64,000 nt of DNA, taken from contig NZ_BOMV01000101.1 in assembly GCF_016862375.1 (NCBI RefSeq), forward strand, positions 1 through 64,000. Direction: 5' to 3'. Source of the DNA: Paractinoplanes rishiriensis. Lineage in GTDB: Bacteria > Actinomycetota > Actinomycetes > Mycobacteriales > Micromonosporaceae. The notes below the pieces were generated by a model. That model saw nothing but the letters and a program-made list of their open reading frames with translations, did not search any database and was not told the origin of the DNA. Both the position numbers and the translations under genes were made by a program. Positions 43,817 through 52,037 of this stretch are shown here, piece by piece. How positions within the stretch are numbered: position 1 is the stretch's first letter; each line of letters begins with the position of its first letter.

Positions 43817-45940
43817 ATGATGGCCATGGCGAACCGGAGCACACCGAGACGAAGCACCACCGTGGCCGTGCTGACCGCGACGTTCGCCGGGCTTACCGGC
43901 GTGACGTCGCTGCCCGCCGCCGCCCACCCCGGTCACGAGCCGGCACCCTTACCGGCCGACCAGTCCGCGTTCCAGAAGGTGACCCTGAACGACCGGCCCG
44001 GCGAACCGATGAGCCTGGCCGTGCTGCCCGACCTGCGGGTCCTGCACACCGCCCGAACCGGCCAGGTGCGGATCAACGACCCGCGCACCGGGCTCAACCC
44101 CATCGCCGCCGACGTCCCCATCTACCAGCACGACGAAGAGGGCCTGCAGGGCGTCGCCATCGACCCGGACTTCAAGCGCAACGGCTGGGTCTACCTTTAC
44201 TACTCGCCGCCCGGCACCACCCCGGTGGACGACCCGGACACTCCGGACGTCAACGAGGGCGACGCGCCGACTACCGGGACCCAGGCCGACTGGGACCGGT
44301 TCAAGGGCGTGCTCCGGCTGTCCCGGTTCAAGCTGCGCGGCAACACCCTCGACCTGGGCAGCGAGCAACAGATCATCGATGTGCCGGTGGATCGCGGCAT
44401 CTGCTGCCACGTCGGCGGCCAGATCGACTTCGACAGCAAGGGCAACCTCTACCTGTCCACCGGTGACGACACCAACCCGTTCGAGTCCGACGGGTACGTG
44501 CCACTCGACGACCGCGAGGGCCGCAACCCCGCGTTCGATGCGCGCCGCAGCGCCGGCAACACCAACGACCTCCGTGGCAAGCTCCTGCGGATCAGGGTCA
44601 AGCCGGGCGGCGGATACACCGTCCCGCGCGGCAACCTGTTCGCGGCCGGCACACCCGCGACCCGGCCTGAGATCTACGCGATGGGCCTGCGCAACCCGTT
44701 CCGCTTCGACGTCGACCCCAGGACCGACCGGGTCTACATGGCCGACTACTCACCGGACGCCGACCACCCGGACCCCGAGCGCGGGCCCGCGGGTCACGGC
44801 CGGTGGATGGTCATCGACAAGCCCGCCAACTACGGCTGGCCGTACTGCGTCACGCCGACCATCCCGTACCGCGACTACGATTTCGCCACCGAGACGGCGG
44901 GGCCCGCGTTCAACTGCGCCGCGCCGGTGAACGACTCGCGGTACAACACCGGCCGCCGCGTGCTGCCGCCGGTACAGCAGCCAGAGGTCTACTACTCGTA
45001 TGACGAGTCCCCGCTCTTCCCCGAACTGGAGACGGGCGGTATCGGCCCGATGGCCGGACCGGCGTACGACTACTCGTCGCGGAGCCGTTCCCGGTTCAAG
45101 TGGCCGCGGGCGTTCGACGGCAAGCCGCTGTTCTACGAGTGGACCCGCGACTACGTCAAGGCGTTCTCGCTGACCCACGGTGAAGTGACGCGGATCGAGG
45201 ACGTCGCGCCGGACGTCGTGTTCGACAACCCGATGGACATGGAGTTCGGGCCGGACGGGGCGCTCTACGTGCTCGAATACGGCGACGGGTTCTTCTCCGA
45301 GAACCCGGAGGCCCAGCTGGCCCGGGTCGACTGGACCCGGGGCAACCGGACGCCGGCGCCAGTGGTGGCGGCCGACGTCGTCGCCGGCCTGGCACCGCTG
45401 ACCGTGCGGTTCAGCAGTGCCGGCACAGCGGACGCCGACGGTGACGCGTTGCGGTACGCGTGGGACCTCGACGCTGACGGCCGGGTGGATTCGCGGGAGC
45501 AGAACCCGTCGTTCACCTACACCGAGAACGGCGTTTACGAGGCGACGCTGATCGTCACCGACTCGACCGGGCGGCGGGCCTGGGCATCCGTGCGAATCGT
45601 CGTCGGCAACACGATCCCGGTGGTGACACTCACCGCGGAGCCCGCGGGCGGCACGTTCCAGTTCGGCGACCTGGTCACGTTCACGGTGACGGTCGAGGAC
45701 GACGCACCGATCGACTGCGCGAGGGTCACCGTGGCCTACATCCTCGGACACAACGAGCACGGGCATCCGCTCAGCTCCACTGCCGGCTGCTCCGGCTCGA
45801 TTCAAACGTTCGTGGACACGGGCCACGCCGGCGCGAGCAACCTGCGTGGCGTCTTCGTCGCCAGCTACACGGACGAGCCGGAGGGCGGGCTGCCGCCACT
45901 GAGCGGATCGGACGAGGTGGTGCTGACACCCACTCCATGA
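43817..45940 (+). CDS. secreted PQQ-type sugar dehydrogenase with PKD domain
   Basis: A 707-residue exported protein: Sec signal (TVAVLTATFAGLTGVTSLP), then a glucose/sorbosone dehydrogenase-type six-bladed propeller (EGLQGVAIDPDFKRNGWVYL; HVGGQIDFDSKGNLYLSTGD; NDLRGKLLRI; AMGLRNPFRFDVDP; YGWPYC). A PKD-like domain (VRFSSAGTADADGDALRYAW ... PSFTYTENGVYEATLIV) and a further beta domain follow from about residue 510. Such enzymes oxidise sugars outside the cell using PQQ. It begins 4 bp after the isomerase stop without its own ribosome-binding site, so translation is probably coupled. A strong hairpin follows the stop. Confidence 0.9.
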   Translation: MMAMANRSTPRRSTTVAVLTATFAGLTGVTSLPAAAHPGHEPAPLPADQSAFQKVTLNDRPGEPMSLAVLPDLRVLHTARTGQVRINDPRTGLNPIAADVPIYQHDEEGLQGVAIDPDFKRNGWVYLYYSPPGTTPVDDPDTPDVNEGDAPTTGTQADWDRFKGVLRLSRFKLRGNTLDLGSEQQIIDVPVDRGICCHVGGQIDFDSKGNLYLSTGDDTNPFESDGYVPLDDREGRNPAFDARRSAGNTNDLRGKLLRIRVKPGGGYTVPRGNLFAAGTPATRPEIYAMGLRNPFRFDVDPRTDRVYMADYSPDADHPDPERGPAGHGRWMVIDKPANYGWPYCVTPTIPYRDYDFATETAGPAFNCAAPVNDSRYNTGRRVLPPVQQPEVYYSYDESPLFPELETGGIGPMAGPAYDYSSRSRSRFKWPRAFDGKPLFYEWTRDYVKAFSLTHGEVTRIEDVAPDVVFDNPMDMEFGPDGALYVLEYGDGFFSENPEAQLARVDWTRGNRTPAPVVAADVVAGLAPLTVRFSSAGTADADGDALRYAWDLDADGRVDSREQNPSFTYTENGVYEATLIVTDSTGRRAWASVRIVVGNTIPVVTLTAEPAGGTFQFGDLVTFTVTVEDDAPIDCARVTVAYILGHNEHGHPLSSTAGCSGSIQTFVDTGHAGASNLRGVFVASYTDEPEGGLPPLSGSDEVVLTPTP

Positions 45941-45954
45941 CGTACCGATGAAAG

Positions 45955-45987
45955 GCGGGGCGCTGTCCGCACCGGGCGGCGCCCCGC
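45955..45987 (+). terminator. GC-rich terminator hairpin after the dehydrogenase
   Basis: GCGGGGCGC (45955-45963) pairs with GCGCCCCGC (45979-45987) across a 15-base loop, 14 bp after the stop codon. There is no T-run, as is usual for high-GC actinobacterial terminators. Confidence 0.6.
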
Positions 45988-46076
45988 TGACCAGTCGTTG
46001 TGACGGACTGCGCCGGTGGAGAGAACTGTTGGCCGAGTCCTCGCCCTGGCCCGGCTCGCTGAACGTCGCCACCTGG

Positions 46077-46448
46077 TCACACCGGCCACCGCGTGACAGG
46101 TCTGCCGAGCAGGAATGCCAGTTCCAGTTCGGCGCAACTCGGCCGCAGACCGGGAGCCGGATCCGAGTTGCTTGCTTGCTGCCGCGTGTCCAGGTCCGCG
46201 TCGGCGAGGCGCCGGCGCAGGATGTTCTTGATCCACTCCATCGCGTCGATCTCCGGACCGCTGTGACAGCCCGCAAGCCACCACACCTCCACATAGGTGG
46301 CCGCGAACACGGTCGCCGACCGGTCCGCGTCCAGGCGGGACGCGATTTCGGCGCGAACCGCACCGGACGTGCGGTCGAACAACAGGATGAAGGCGTCCCG
46401 GCTGCCGCGTGAGATCGCCGCGACTGTTCGCTGATCAACAGCGTTCAT
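46077..46448 (-). CDS. orphan sigma-70 region-2-like protein
   Basis: A 123-residue protein resembling region 2 of ECF sigma factors: ILLFDRTSGAVRAEIASRLD, then TVFAATYVEVWWLA and MEWIKNILRRRLAD, with a spacing matching regions 2.1-2.4. There is no region 4 and only a short polar tail. It may be a decayed sigma factor, or a small protein that binds core RNA polymerase. The ATG at 46448 is three to five codons inside the longest frame. No anti-sigma gene adjoins it. The acidic residues normally contacting core polymerase are partly lost. Confidence 0.55.
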   Translation of the reverse strand: MNAVDQRTVAAISRGSRDAFILLFDRTSGAVRAEIASRLDADRSATVFAATYVEVWWLAGCHSGPEIDAMEWIKNILRRRLADADLDTRQQASNSDPAPGLRPSCAELELAFLLGRPVTRWPV

Positions 46449-46684
46449 CGGCCTCAGCCGCACCGGCCCGGCTCGCGCCGGTGATCTTCGCTTCGCGGAC
46501 GGCTGTTCGCATGATGCGCTCCCGAGACGAACGTCGGAGATTTGCCGCCGGGATCTGGAGCGACCTGAGCTCTGTCGAGCCGCCTGGAACGTTACGGGCT
46601 ACTCGGCACCAGAGCCATAGGGATCCTCATCCGGGTGACGGACCGGTCGGCTCAGACGGTGCCGGGGATCTGCGGCGGTTTGTC

Positions 46685-47113
46685 TCAGTGGTGCACCCGG
46701 AACTGAATGCGTTGTTCGAGGTAGTCGATGTTGTACAACACGATGTAGGCGGTGCCGTCGGGAACGTTCCGGGCCAGGACCGTGCGGTGCCGGCCGCATG
46801 CGGTTACCGGTTCGGTGTAAGTGAGACTGCCGTCGACCAGCGGGTAGAAGCCGAGCAGGAAGGTCTGGCAGCGGTCGGGCGGATTGGCCGGGTCCTTGAT
46901 GTGGGACACGCTGATCGTGCGGCATCGGGAGGCCGGCACGGTGAGGACCTCGGTGGCGACACGCCCGCCCTCGTAGAAGCCGGTCTCGGGCTGCACCGAC
47001 ACGCATTTACGGTGGCCGTGGTGACCGGTGCCGGTGGCGGAGGCTGCGGCGGGTACAAACGCGGTGGAGAGGACGGTTGCCAGGATGGTCAGAAGGTAGG
47101 TGATGCGTCTCAT
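46685..47113 (-). CDS. small secreted protein
   Basis: A 142-residue protein with a Sec signal (TYLLTILATVLSTAFVPAAA) and a mature part with cysteines at KCVSV, SRCRT, DRCQT and ACGRH, probably two disulphides. FYEGGRVATEVLTV and VPDGTAYIVLYNI suggest a beta-sandwich. No family recognised. It is read from the ATG at 47113 (MRRITYLL). It lies 97 bp behind the delta-60 repeat gene on the same strand. Confidence 0.75.
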   Translation of the reverse strand: MRRITYLLTILATVLSTAFVPAAASATGTGHHGHRKCVSVQPETGFYEGGRVATEVLTVPASRCRTISVSHIKDPANPPDRCQTFLLGFYPLVDGSLTYTEPVTACGRHRTVLARNVPDGTAYIVLYNIDYLEQRIQFRVHH

Positions 47114-47210
47114 GGTGCAGAGCTCCGTTCGTGGCATGGAGGCGCGGCCGTACGACGGTGGTAGGCCCGCGGGACAACTCCAGCGGGGGCGCCCGTCGGC
47201 ACCCCACCGG

Positions 47211-48596
47211 TCAGTCGTTCCGGTAACGGGCGAGGGCGAAGTCCGGTGTGTCCCCTGTCTGGGCATGGCCGGCGACGACGAGTCTGCCGTCGGGCTGGAC
47301 GGTGAGCGCGTTGGCTTGGTCGCGATCACCGGCGAAGTCCGTGGTGACCCGGCCGCCGGTACCGAAATGGGTGTCGAGCGTGCCGTCGTGGCGGTAACGG
47401 GTCAGACCGACGTCGAATATGAGACCGTCGATCGGGCCGGTGATGACCGAGCCGGCCGCGACGATCCTGCCCCTCGACACGGCCAGCGCATTGATCTGGT
47501 TGATGTTGACGCCACCAGGGTGGAACGTGGTGGTGGTCCGGCCGGCGACGCCGAAGCTTGTGTCCAACGTGCCGTCGCTCATGTAACGGGCCAACGCGAA
47601 GTCGAGATCGGCGCCGGTGCTGGTCGCGGTGGTGGCATACCCGCCAGCCACCAGCTTGCCGTTCTGCAGGACCAGCGCATAGGCCGCGTCGGCGGCGTTG
47701 TCACCGCCGCCGAAGTCCGTGACGACCATGCCGTCGTTGCCGAAGCGGGTGTCCAGCGAGCCGTCGCGGTGGTATCTGGCCAGGGCGAAGTTGCTGTTCG
47801 AGGAAATGGCGCTGACGCCGCCGGCGACCAGTTTCCCGTCAGTCTGTACGACCAGCGCGTGGGCGCGGTCGTCGCCGGTGGGACTCGTGAACACGCCTCC
47901 GCCGGTCCCGAAGCTGGTGTCCAGGCTGCCGTCCGGAAGGTAGCGGGTGAGCGCGAAAATCGTTGACAGTTCTGGACCAGAGCCGCGCGTGGACTGCCCC
48001 GCGGCCACCAGCCTCCCGTCGGGTTGCCGGATCAGTGCGTAGGCGATGTCATCCCCGCCAAGATCGGTCCGGACCAACCCGCCGACACCGAAGCTGAAAT
48101 CCAACGAGCCGTCGCGATGGTATCGAGCCAGGGCGAAGTCGGGCAGTTCCTCCGGGGAGGCCGCCGTGTATCCGGCGGCCACCAGCTTTCCGTCGGGCTG
48201 CCGGATCAGTGCGTGCGCGACATCGTCGAATCCGAGGTCGGTGGCCACCTTGCCCCCGGCCCCGAAGGTGCGGTCCAGAGAACCGTTCCGGTGGTATCGG
48301 GCCAGCCCGAAGTCCGACCCGGACGACCCCGCCGCCACCAGCTTGCCGTCGGGCTGCACGATCAGAGCATCGGCCGTGTCGCCCGCACCGAGGAAGTCGG
48401 TGGTGACCTTGCCGCCGGTGCCGAAGGTGCGGTCCAGCGAGCCGTCACGGTCATGCCCGCGGGCGTGGGCGGAACTCGGCGCGGCGAGTAGCCCTGCGAC
48501 CAATGCCACGACCGGGATCAACCGGGTCGATGCTCGCTTCCCGGGGCCTGCAGGAATCGGCGCCTGCGCGGAACTGTCCGGCCACGGACCGGTCAT
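47211..48596 (-). CDS. secreted delta-60 repeat protein
   Basis: A 461-residue exported protein with a signal peptide (RLIPVVALVAGLLAAPSSAH) and about seven delta-60 repeats of 50-55 residues, each of the type DGSLDxxFGxGGxVxTDxxG then AxALxxQPDGKLVAAG and FALARY. These repeats form beta-propeller-like structures, common in myxobacteria and actinomycetes; function is unknown. The ATG at 48596 (MTGPWPDSS) has AGGAGG six bases upstream, but that site is inside a hairpin (separate entry). A decayed copy of this gene lies at 10527-10688. Confidence 0.87.
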   Translation of the reverse strand: MTGPWPDSSAQAPIPAGPGKRASTRLIPVVALVAGLLAAPSSAHARGHDRDGSLDRTFGTGGKVTTDFLGAGDTADALIVQPDGKLVAAGSSGSDFGLARYHRNGSLDRTFGAGGKVATDLGFDDVAHALIRQPDGKLVAAGYTAASPEELPDFALARYHRDGSLDFSFGVGGLVRTDLGGDDIAYALIRQPDGRLVAAGQSTRGSGPELSTIFALTRYLPDGSLDTSFGTGGGVFTSPTGDDRAHALVVQTDGKLVAGGVSAISSNSNFALARYHRDGSLDTRFGNDGMVVTDFGGGDNAADAAYALVLQNGKLVAGGYATTATSTGADLDFALARYMSDGTLDTSFGVAGRTTTTFHPGGVNINQINALAVSRGRIVAAGSVITGPIDGLIFDVGLTRYRHDGTLDTHFGTGGRVTTDFAGDRDQANALTVQPDGRLVVAGHAQTGDTPDFALARYRND

Positions 48597-48600
48597 GGGA

Positions 48601-48635
48601 GACCTCCTGTCACGGCTGCATGCGTGACCGAGGTC
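48601..48635 (-). promoter_or_regulatory. leader hairpin covering the ribosome-binding site of the delta-60 gene
   Basis: On the minus strand, GACCTC pairs with GAGGTC and TCACG pairs with CGTGA around CATGCAGC, separated by a small internal loop. The 3' arm contains AGGAGG, so the structure should hide the ribosome-binding site. The copy before the relic gene (10552-10586) keeps all pairs, one as G-U. It could act as an RNA thermosensor or a ligand- or protein-controlled switch. Confidence 0.6.
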
Positions 48636-48843
48636 CGGGGTCACCCGACGAGCCTTAAGAGTTCCACCCATCACCGTTCCTACACCTCTTCGCAGAAACT
48701 CGTGACAACCGCGGGATGCGCTATCAGCAACGTCTCACATCACCACATCAATCAACTTCGTCTGGCATGCCTCCGGCGGCGGCTGGGCCTGGTGCCGACA
48801 GGCCCGTGACTTGCGCTTTTGCGAGATGGGTGGTGCACTGTGG

Positions 48844-48870
48844 TTAGCACTCGCCTGGTGTGAGTGCCAA
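48844..48870. promoter_or_regulatory. CIRCE element (HrcA operator)
   Basis: TTAGCACTC, nine bases, GAGTGCCAA: the consensus is TTAGCACTC-N9-GAGTGCTAA, so only one base differs. It lies 103 bp before the groEL start. HrcA represses heat-shock chaperone genes through this site in many bacteria. Confidence 0.93.
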
Positions 48871-48972
48871 CCGAATGGGATGAACCCCCGGGAGGGGCCG
48901 CGGCAGCGGTCATCGCAGGTCGGGCCCGAGCAGGTGCTGCACGTGGGCACGACGATGGTGAGGATTCCGCAG

Positions 48973-50544
48973 ATGGCTAAGTTGATCGCATTCGGTGAAC
49001 AGGCCCGGCGCGGCTTGGAGCGGGGCATGAATGTCCTCGCCGATACGGTGAAGGTGACACTCGGCCCGAAGGGCCGCAACGTCGTGCTGGGCACGAAATG
49101 GGGCGCCCCCACGATCACCAACGACGGGGTGAGCATCGCCCGGGAGATCGAGCTCGACGACCCGTACGAGAGGCTCGGCGCCGAACTGGTCAAAGAGGTT
49201 GCGAAGAAGACCGACGAGACAGCCGGCGACGGAACGACGACGGCGACCGTGCTGGCCCAGGCATTGGTCCGCGAGGGGCTGCGCAACGTCGCCGCCGGGG
49301 CGAACCCGATCGGCCTCAAACGCGGCATCGAGCAGGCCGTCGCCGCGGTGACCGAGGCACTGGGCAGGCAGGCCCGCGACGTCGAGACCCGAGAGCAGAT
49401 CGTGGCCACCGCGTCGATCTCCGCCGCCGACCCGGCGATCGGTGAGATGATTGCCGAGGCGATGGACAAGGTCGGCAAGGAAGGCGTCATCGCCGTCGAG
49501 GAGGGCAACACCTTCGGCCTCGAACTCGAGCTCACCGAGGGCATGCGCTTCGACAAGGGCTGCATCTCCCCCTACTTCATCACCGACGTCGAGCGGTTGG
49601 AGGCGGTCCTCGACGACCCGTATCTGCTGATCGTCGATGACCGGATCTCAAACCTGGACGACGTGCTGCCGATCCTGGAAAAGGTCATGCGGTCGGGTAA
49701 GCCACTGGTGATCGTCGCCGAGGACGTCGAGGGTCAGGCCTTGGCGACTATGGTCGTCAACAATGTCCGGGGCACGTTCAGGTCGGTGGCGGTCAAGGCG
49801 CCCGGGTTCGGTGACCGGCGCGGGGCCATGCTGGCCGACCTCGCCGTGCTCACCGGCGGGCAGGTGGTCAGCGAAACGGTCGGTATCGCCTTGGACAACG
49901 CCGGGCTGGACGTGCTGGGCCGGGCCCGCAGAGTGGTGGTCACCATGGACGAAACCACCGTCGTGGACGGCGGCGGCGACGCCGACGAGATCACCAACCG
50001 GGTCGCTCAACTCCGTGCCGAGATCGCCGACACCGACTCCGAGTACGATCGGGAGAAGCTGCAGGAGCGGCTGGCGAAACTGGCCGGCGGTGTCGCCGTG
50101 ATCAAGATCGGCGCGGCCACCGAGGTCGAGCTCAAGGAGCGCAAACACCGCATCGAGGACGCGGTGCGCAACGCCAAGGCAGCCATCGAGGAGGGCCTGC
50201 TGCCCGGGGGCGGGGTGGCGCTGGCCAACGCCGCGGACACCGCGTTCGACAAGCTCGACCTGACCGGCGACGAGGCCACCGGTGCGAACATCGTGCGGGT
50301 CGCGCTCACCGCGCCACTGCGCCAGATCGCCGCCAACGCCGGCCTCGAAGGCGGCGTCGTCGCAGGCAAGGTCAGCGAGCTTCCGGCGGGTCACGGTCTC
50401 GACGCCGCCACCGGCCGGTACGTCGACATGATGGAGGCAGGCATCGTCGAACCCGCCAAGGTGACCCGCTCGGCGCTGCAGAACGCCGCGTCCATCGCCG
50501 CGTTGTTCTTGACCACCGAGGTGCTCGTGGCCGACAAGTCCTGA
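48973..50544 (+). CDS. groEL: 60-kDa chaperonin GroEL
   Basis: A 523-residue chaperonin subunit that folds proteins in an ATP-driven ring. It shows KVTLGPKGRNVVLG, the ATP-binding DGTTTATVLAQ with GDGTT, and EEGLLPGGGVAL. The ATG at 48973 (MAKLIAFGEQARRGLERGMN) is in the classic place; the open frame extending to 48811 is not coding, since it crosses the CIRCE operator. The usual C-terminal GGM tail is missing: it ends TTEVLVADKS. groES is not next to it, which fits the second, unlinked groEL gene of actinobacteria. CIRCE upstream predicts HrcA control. A small gene of unknown function follows after 34 bp. Confidence 0.97.
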   Translation: MAKLIAFGEQARRGLERGMNVLADTVKVTLGPKGRNVVLGTKWGAPTITNDGVSIAREIELDDPYERLGAELVKEVAKKTDETAGDGTTTATVLAQALVREGLRNVAAGANPIGLKRGIEQAVAAVTEALGRQARDVETREQIVATASISAADPAIGEMIAEAMDKVGKEGVIAVEEGNTFGLELELTEGMRFDKGCISPYFITDVERLEAVLDDPYLLIVDDRISNLDDVLPILEKVMRSGKPLVIVAEDVEGQALATMVVNNVRGTFRSVAVKAPGFGDRRGAMLADLAVLTGGQVVSETVGIALDNAGLDVLGRARRVVVTMDETTVVDGGGDADEITNRVAQLRAEIADTDSEYDREKLQERLAKLAGGVAVIKIGAATEVELKERKHRIEDAVRNAKAAIEEGLLPGGGVALANAADTAFDKLDLTGDEATGANIVRVALTAPLRQIAANAGLEGGVVAGKVSELPAGHGLDAATGRYVDMMEAGIVEPAKVTRSALQNAASIAALFLTTEVLVADKS

Positions 50545-50578
50545 CCGTTCACGACACCGTCCACGAAGGGAAGGCACC

Positions 50579-50788
50579 GTGGCTGTTGCAACGTGCGTAA
50601 AAAAGAACCTGGTGGTGGCGACACTTCGAGCACGGCACCTGCATGGCAGGGCGGACTGGGTCGAGAAGGAGCTACCCGCGCTCATCGACACGACGAGGAA
50701 CGCCTCGCTGCTGCGCACTCTCGGCATCAACCTCGACACCCTCACTCTCGACGCCCGGCCCGATCACGGCCCGGCGTCGTGCGAGTAG
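50579..50788 (+). CDS. small protein, RADW-type family (copy 2), downstream of groEL
   Basis: A 69-residue protein starting with GTG at 50579 after GAAGGGAAGGCACC. Its core RADWVEKELPALIDTTRNAS, then LLRTLGINLDTL, matches the small protein at 9044-9238, which has RADWFEREFPDIVDTGKNSS. The N-terminus (VKKNLVVATLRARHLHG) is basic. The 34-bp distance suggests that it is transcribed with groEL from the CIRCE promoter. Function unknown; a link to proteostasis or stress is inferred from this context only. Confidence 0.8.
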   Translation: MAVATCVKKNLVVATLRARHLHGRADWVEKELPALIDTTRNASLLRTLGINLDTLTLDARPDHGPASCE

Positions 50789-50894
50789 TCACGCCCGGTT
50801 CGGCTTCGGTCAACGCGAACCGGGCCCGGCGGGGTCCTGGGCACGGCTGCGGCCCGCAGCCCGCGGCATGGATCCTCGGCGGTGGCGGTCGTCG

Positions 50895-51620
50895 TCACCT
50901 CAGCAGGTTGTACTCGTTCTGGATCGCCGTCAGCGGCTGCACCGCATGAGCCCGGCGGATCGTCTGCACGCCCGGCTCGGACAGACCCCAGTGCCGGACC
51001 TTGCCCGCCGTGATCAGCTCCTTCACCGCGCCCGCCACATCTTCGATCGGCACAGCGGGGTCGACACGGTGCTGGTAGAGCAGGTCGATGTGGTCGGTGC
51101 GCAGCCGCTGAAGCATGGCGTCGACGGCCTGCGGGATGTGATCGGGCCGGCTGTTGAAGCCCTCACCCCGCTCGCCGGTCTGCGGGTCCACGTTCATACC
51201 GAACTTCGTCGCGATCACCACCCGGTCGCGGACCGGTTGAAGCGCCTCACCGAGGATGCGCTCCGACTCCAGCGGCCCGTACACCTCCGCCGTGTCAAAG
51301 AAGGTGACCCCCTGGTCGACGGCAGTGCGGATGATCCGGACCATGTTCTCCCGGCTGCTGACCGGCCCATACAGGTTGCCCGGCATGGTCTGGCAACCGA
51401 GCCCGAGGCTGGACACCTCCAGCGAGCCGAGCCGGCGACGGGCGGCCAGGGTGATCGCCGTCGTCGCGGTCTCCCCACCACCGGCCGGTGCGGCGCTGCG
51501 CTCGGCCGCTGTCCCCGGCCCATCGGAGGTGCAGCCCGCCAGCCCGGCAACCAGCGGAGTCGACGCGATACCTGCCGCACCCAGCAGGAACCGGCGACGG
51601 CTGTAGTTATTGTCAGACAT
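50895..51620 (-). pseudogene. C-terminally truncated aldo/keto reductase (possible pseudogene)
   Basis: A 241-residue protein with a twin-arginine and lipoprotein-like signal (SRRRFLLGAAGIASTPLVAG, then LAGC) followed by an aldo/keto reductase start: GSLEVSSLGLGCQTMPG, FFDTAEVYGPLESERILGEA, with Asp and Tyr of the active site, and VIATKFGM with the lysine. The chain ends after AIQNEYNLLR, whereas the family continues for about 90 more residues, including the NADPH phosphate-binding loop. The DNA downstream has no matching continuation. It is probably non-functional, or an unusual short form. Confidence 0.7.
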
Positions 51621-51801
51621 TCGGCACCTTCTCGTGTCAGGGATATCGACGTGGCTTTCCTACTCATCGAACCCGCACGATCGAACGTCTGGGAGCCTCT
51701 GCTGAAAGGGGTAAGGACAGTGACCCGGTGGCAGGTTTAAAATTCTCGAACTCAGCATCCGCGCTGTTCAAAGGTCAGAGGTCTGTCGCGGCACGGCGGA
51801 C

Positions 51802-52000
51802 AACCTGGATCTGGCGGTGACGCTCGCTGACGGAGGCCAGGCCATCAGCCCTCGCCGGTATGTTGCGGGAAGGCCGAGCCGGGTCGAACATCACCGCAAC
51901 CACATCACCGTCCTGGATCAAGCCCTCGCACAAATCCCCGACGAGTGCCGGCACGGCTCACCGCTGCTGCTGCGTTCTGATTCGGCCGGTTCCAATCACC
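51802..52000 (+). pseudogene. IS1380-type transposase relic
   Basis: Fragments of a DDE transposase of IS1380 type: LAVTLADGGQAIS in one frame, MLREGRAGSNI in a second, and back in the first ITVLDQALAQIPDECRHGSP and RSDSAGSNH. This combination of ADGG, REGRAGSN and SDSAG is the mark of the IS1380 family. The gene is thus reduced to about 200 bp with internal deletion and at least one frameshift. No terminal repeats were seen. Confidence 0.75.
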
Positions 52001-52037
52001 CGGACTTCGGTCAACCGGATGTCGTGCGAACGCGGTT

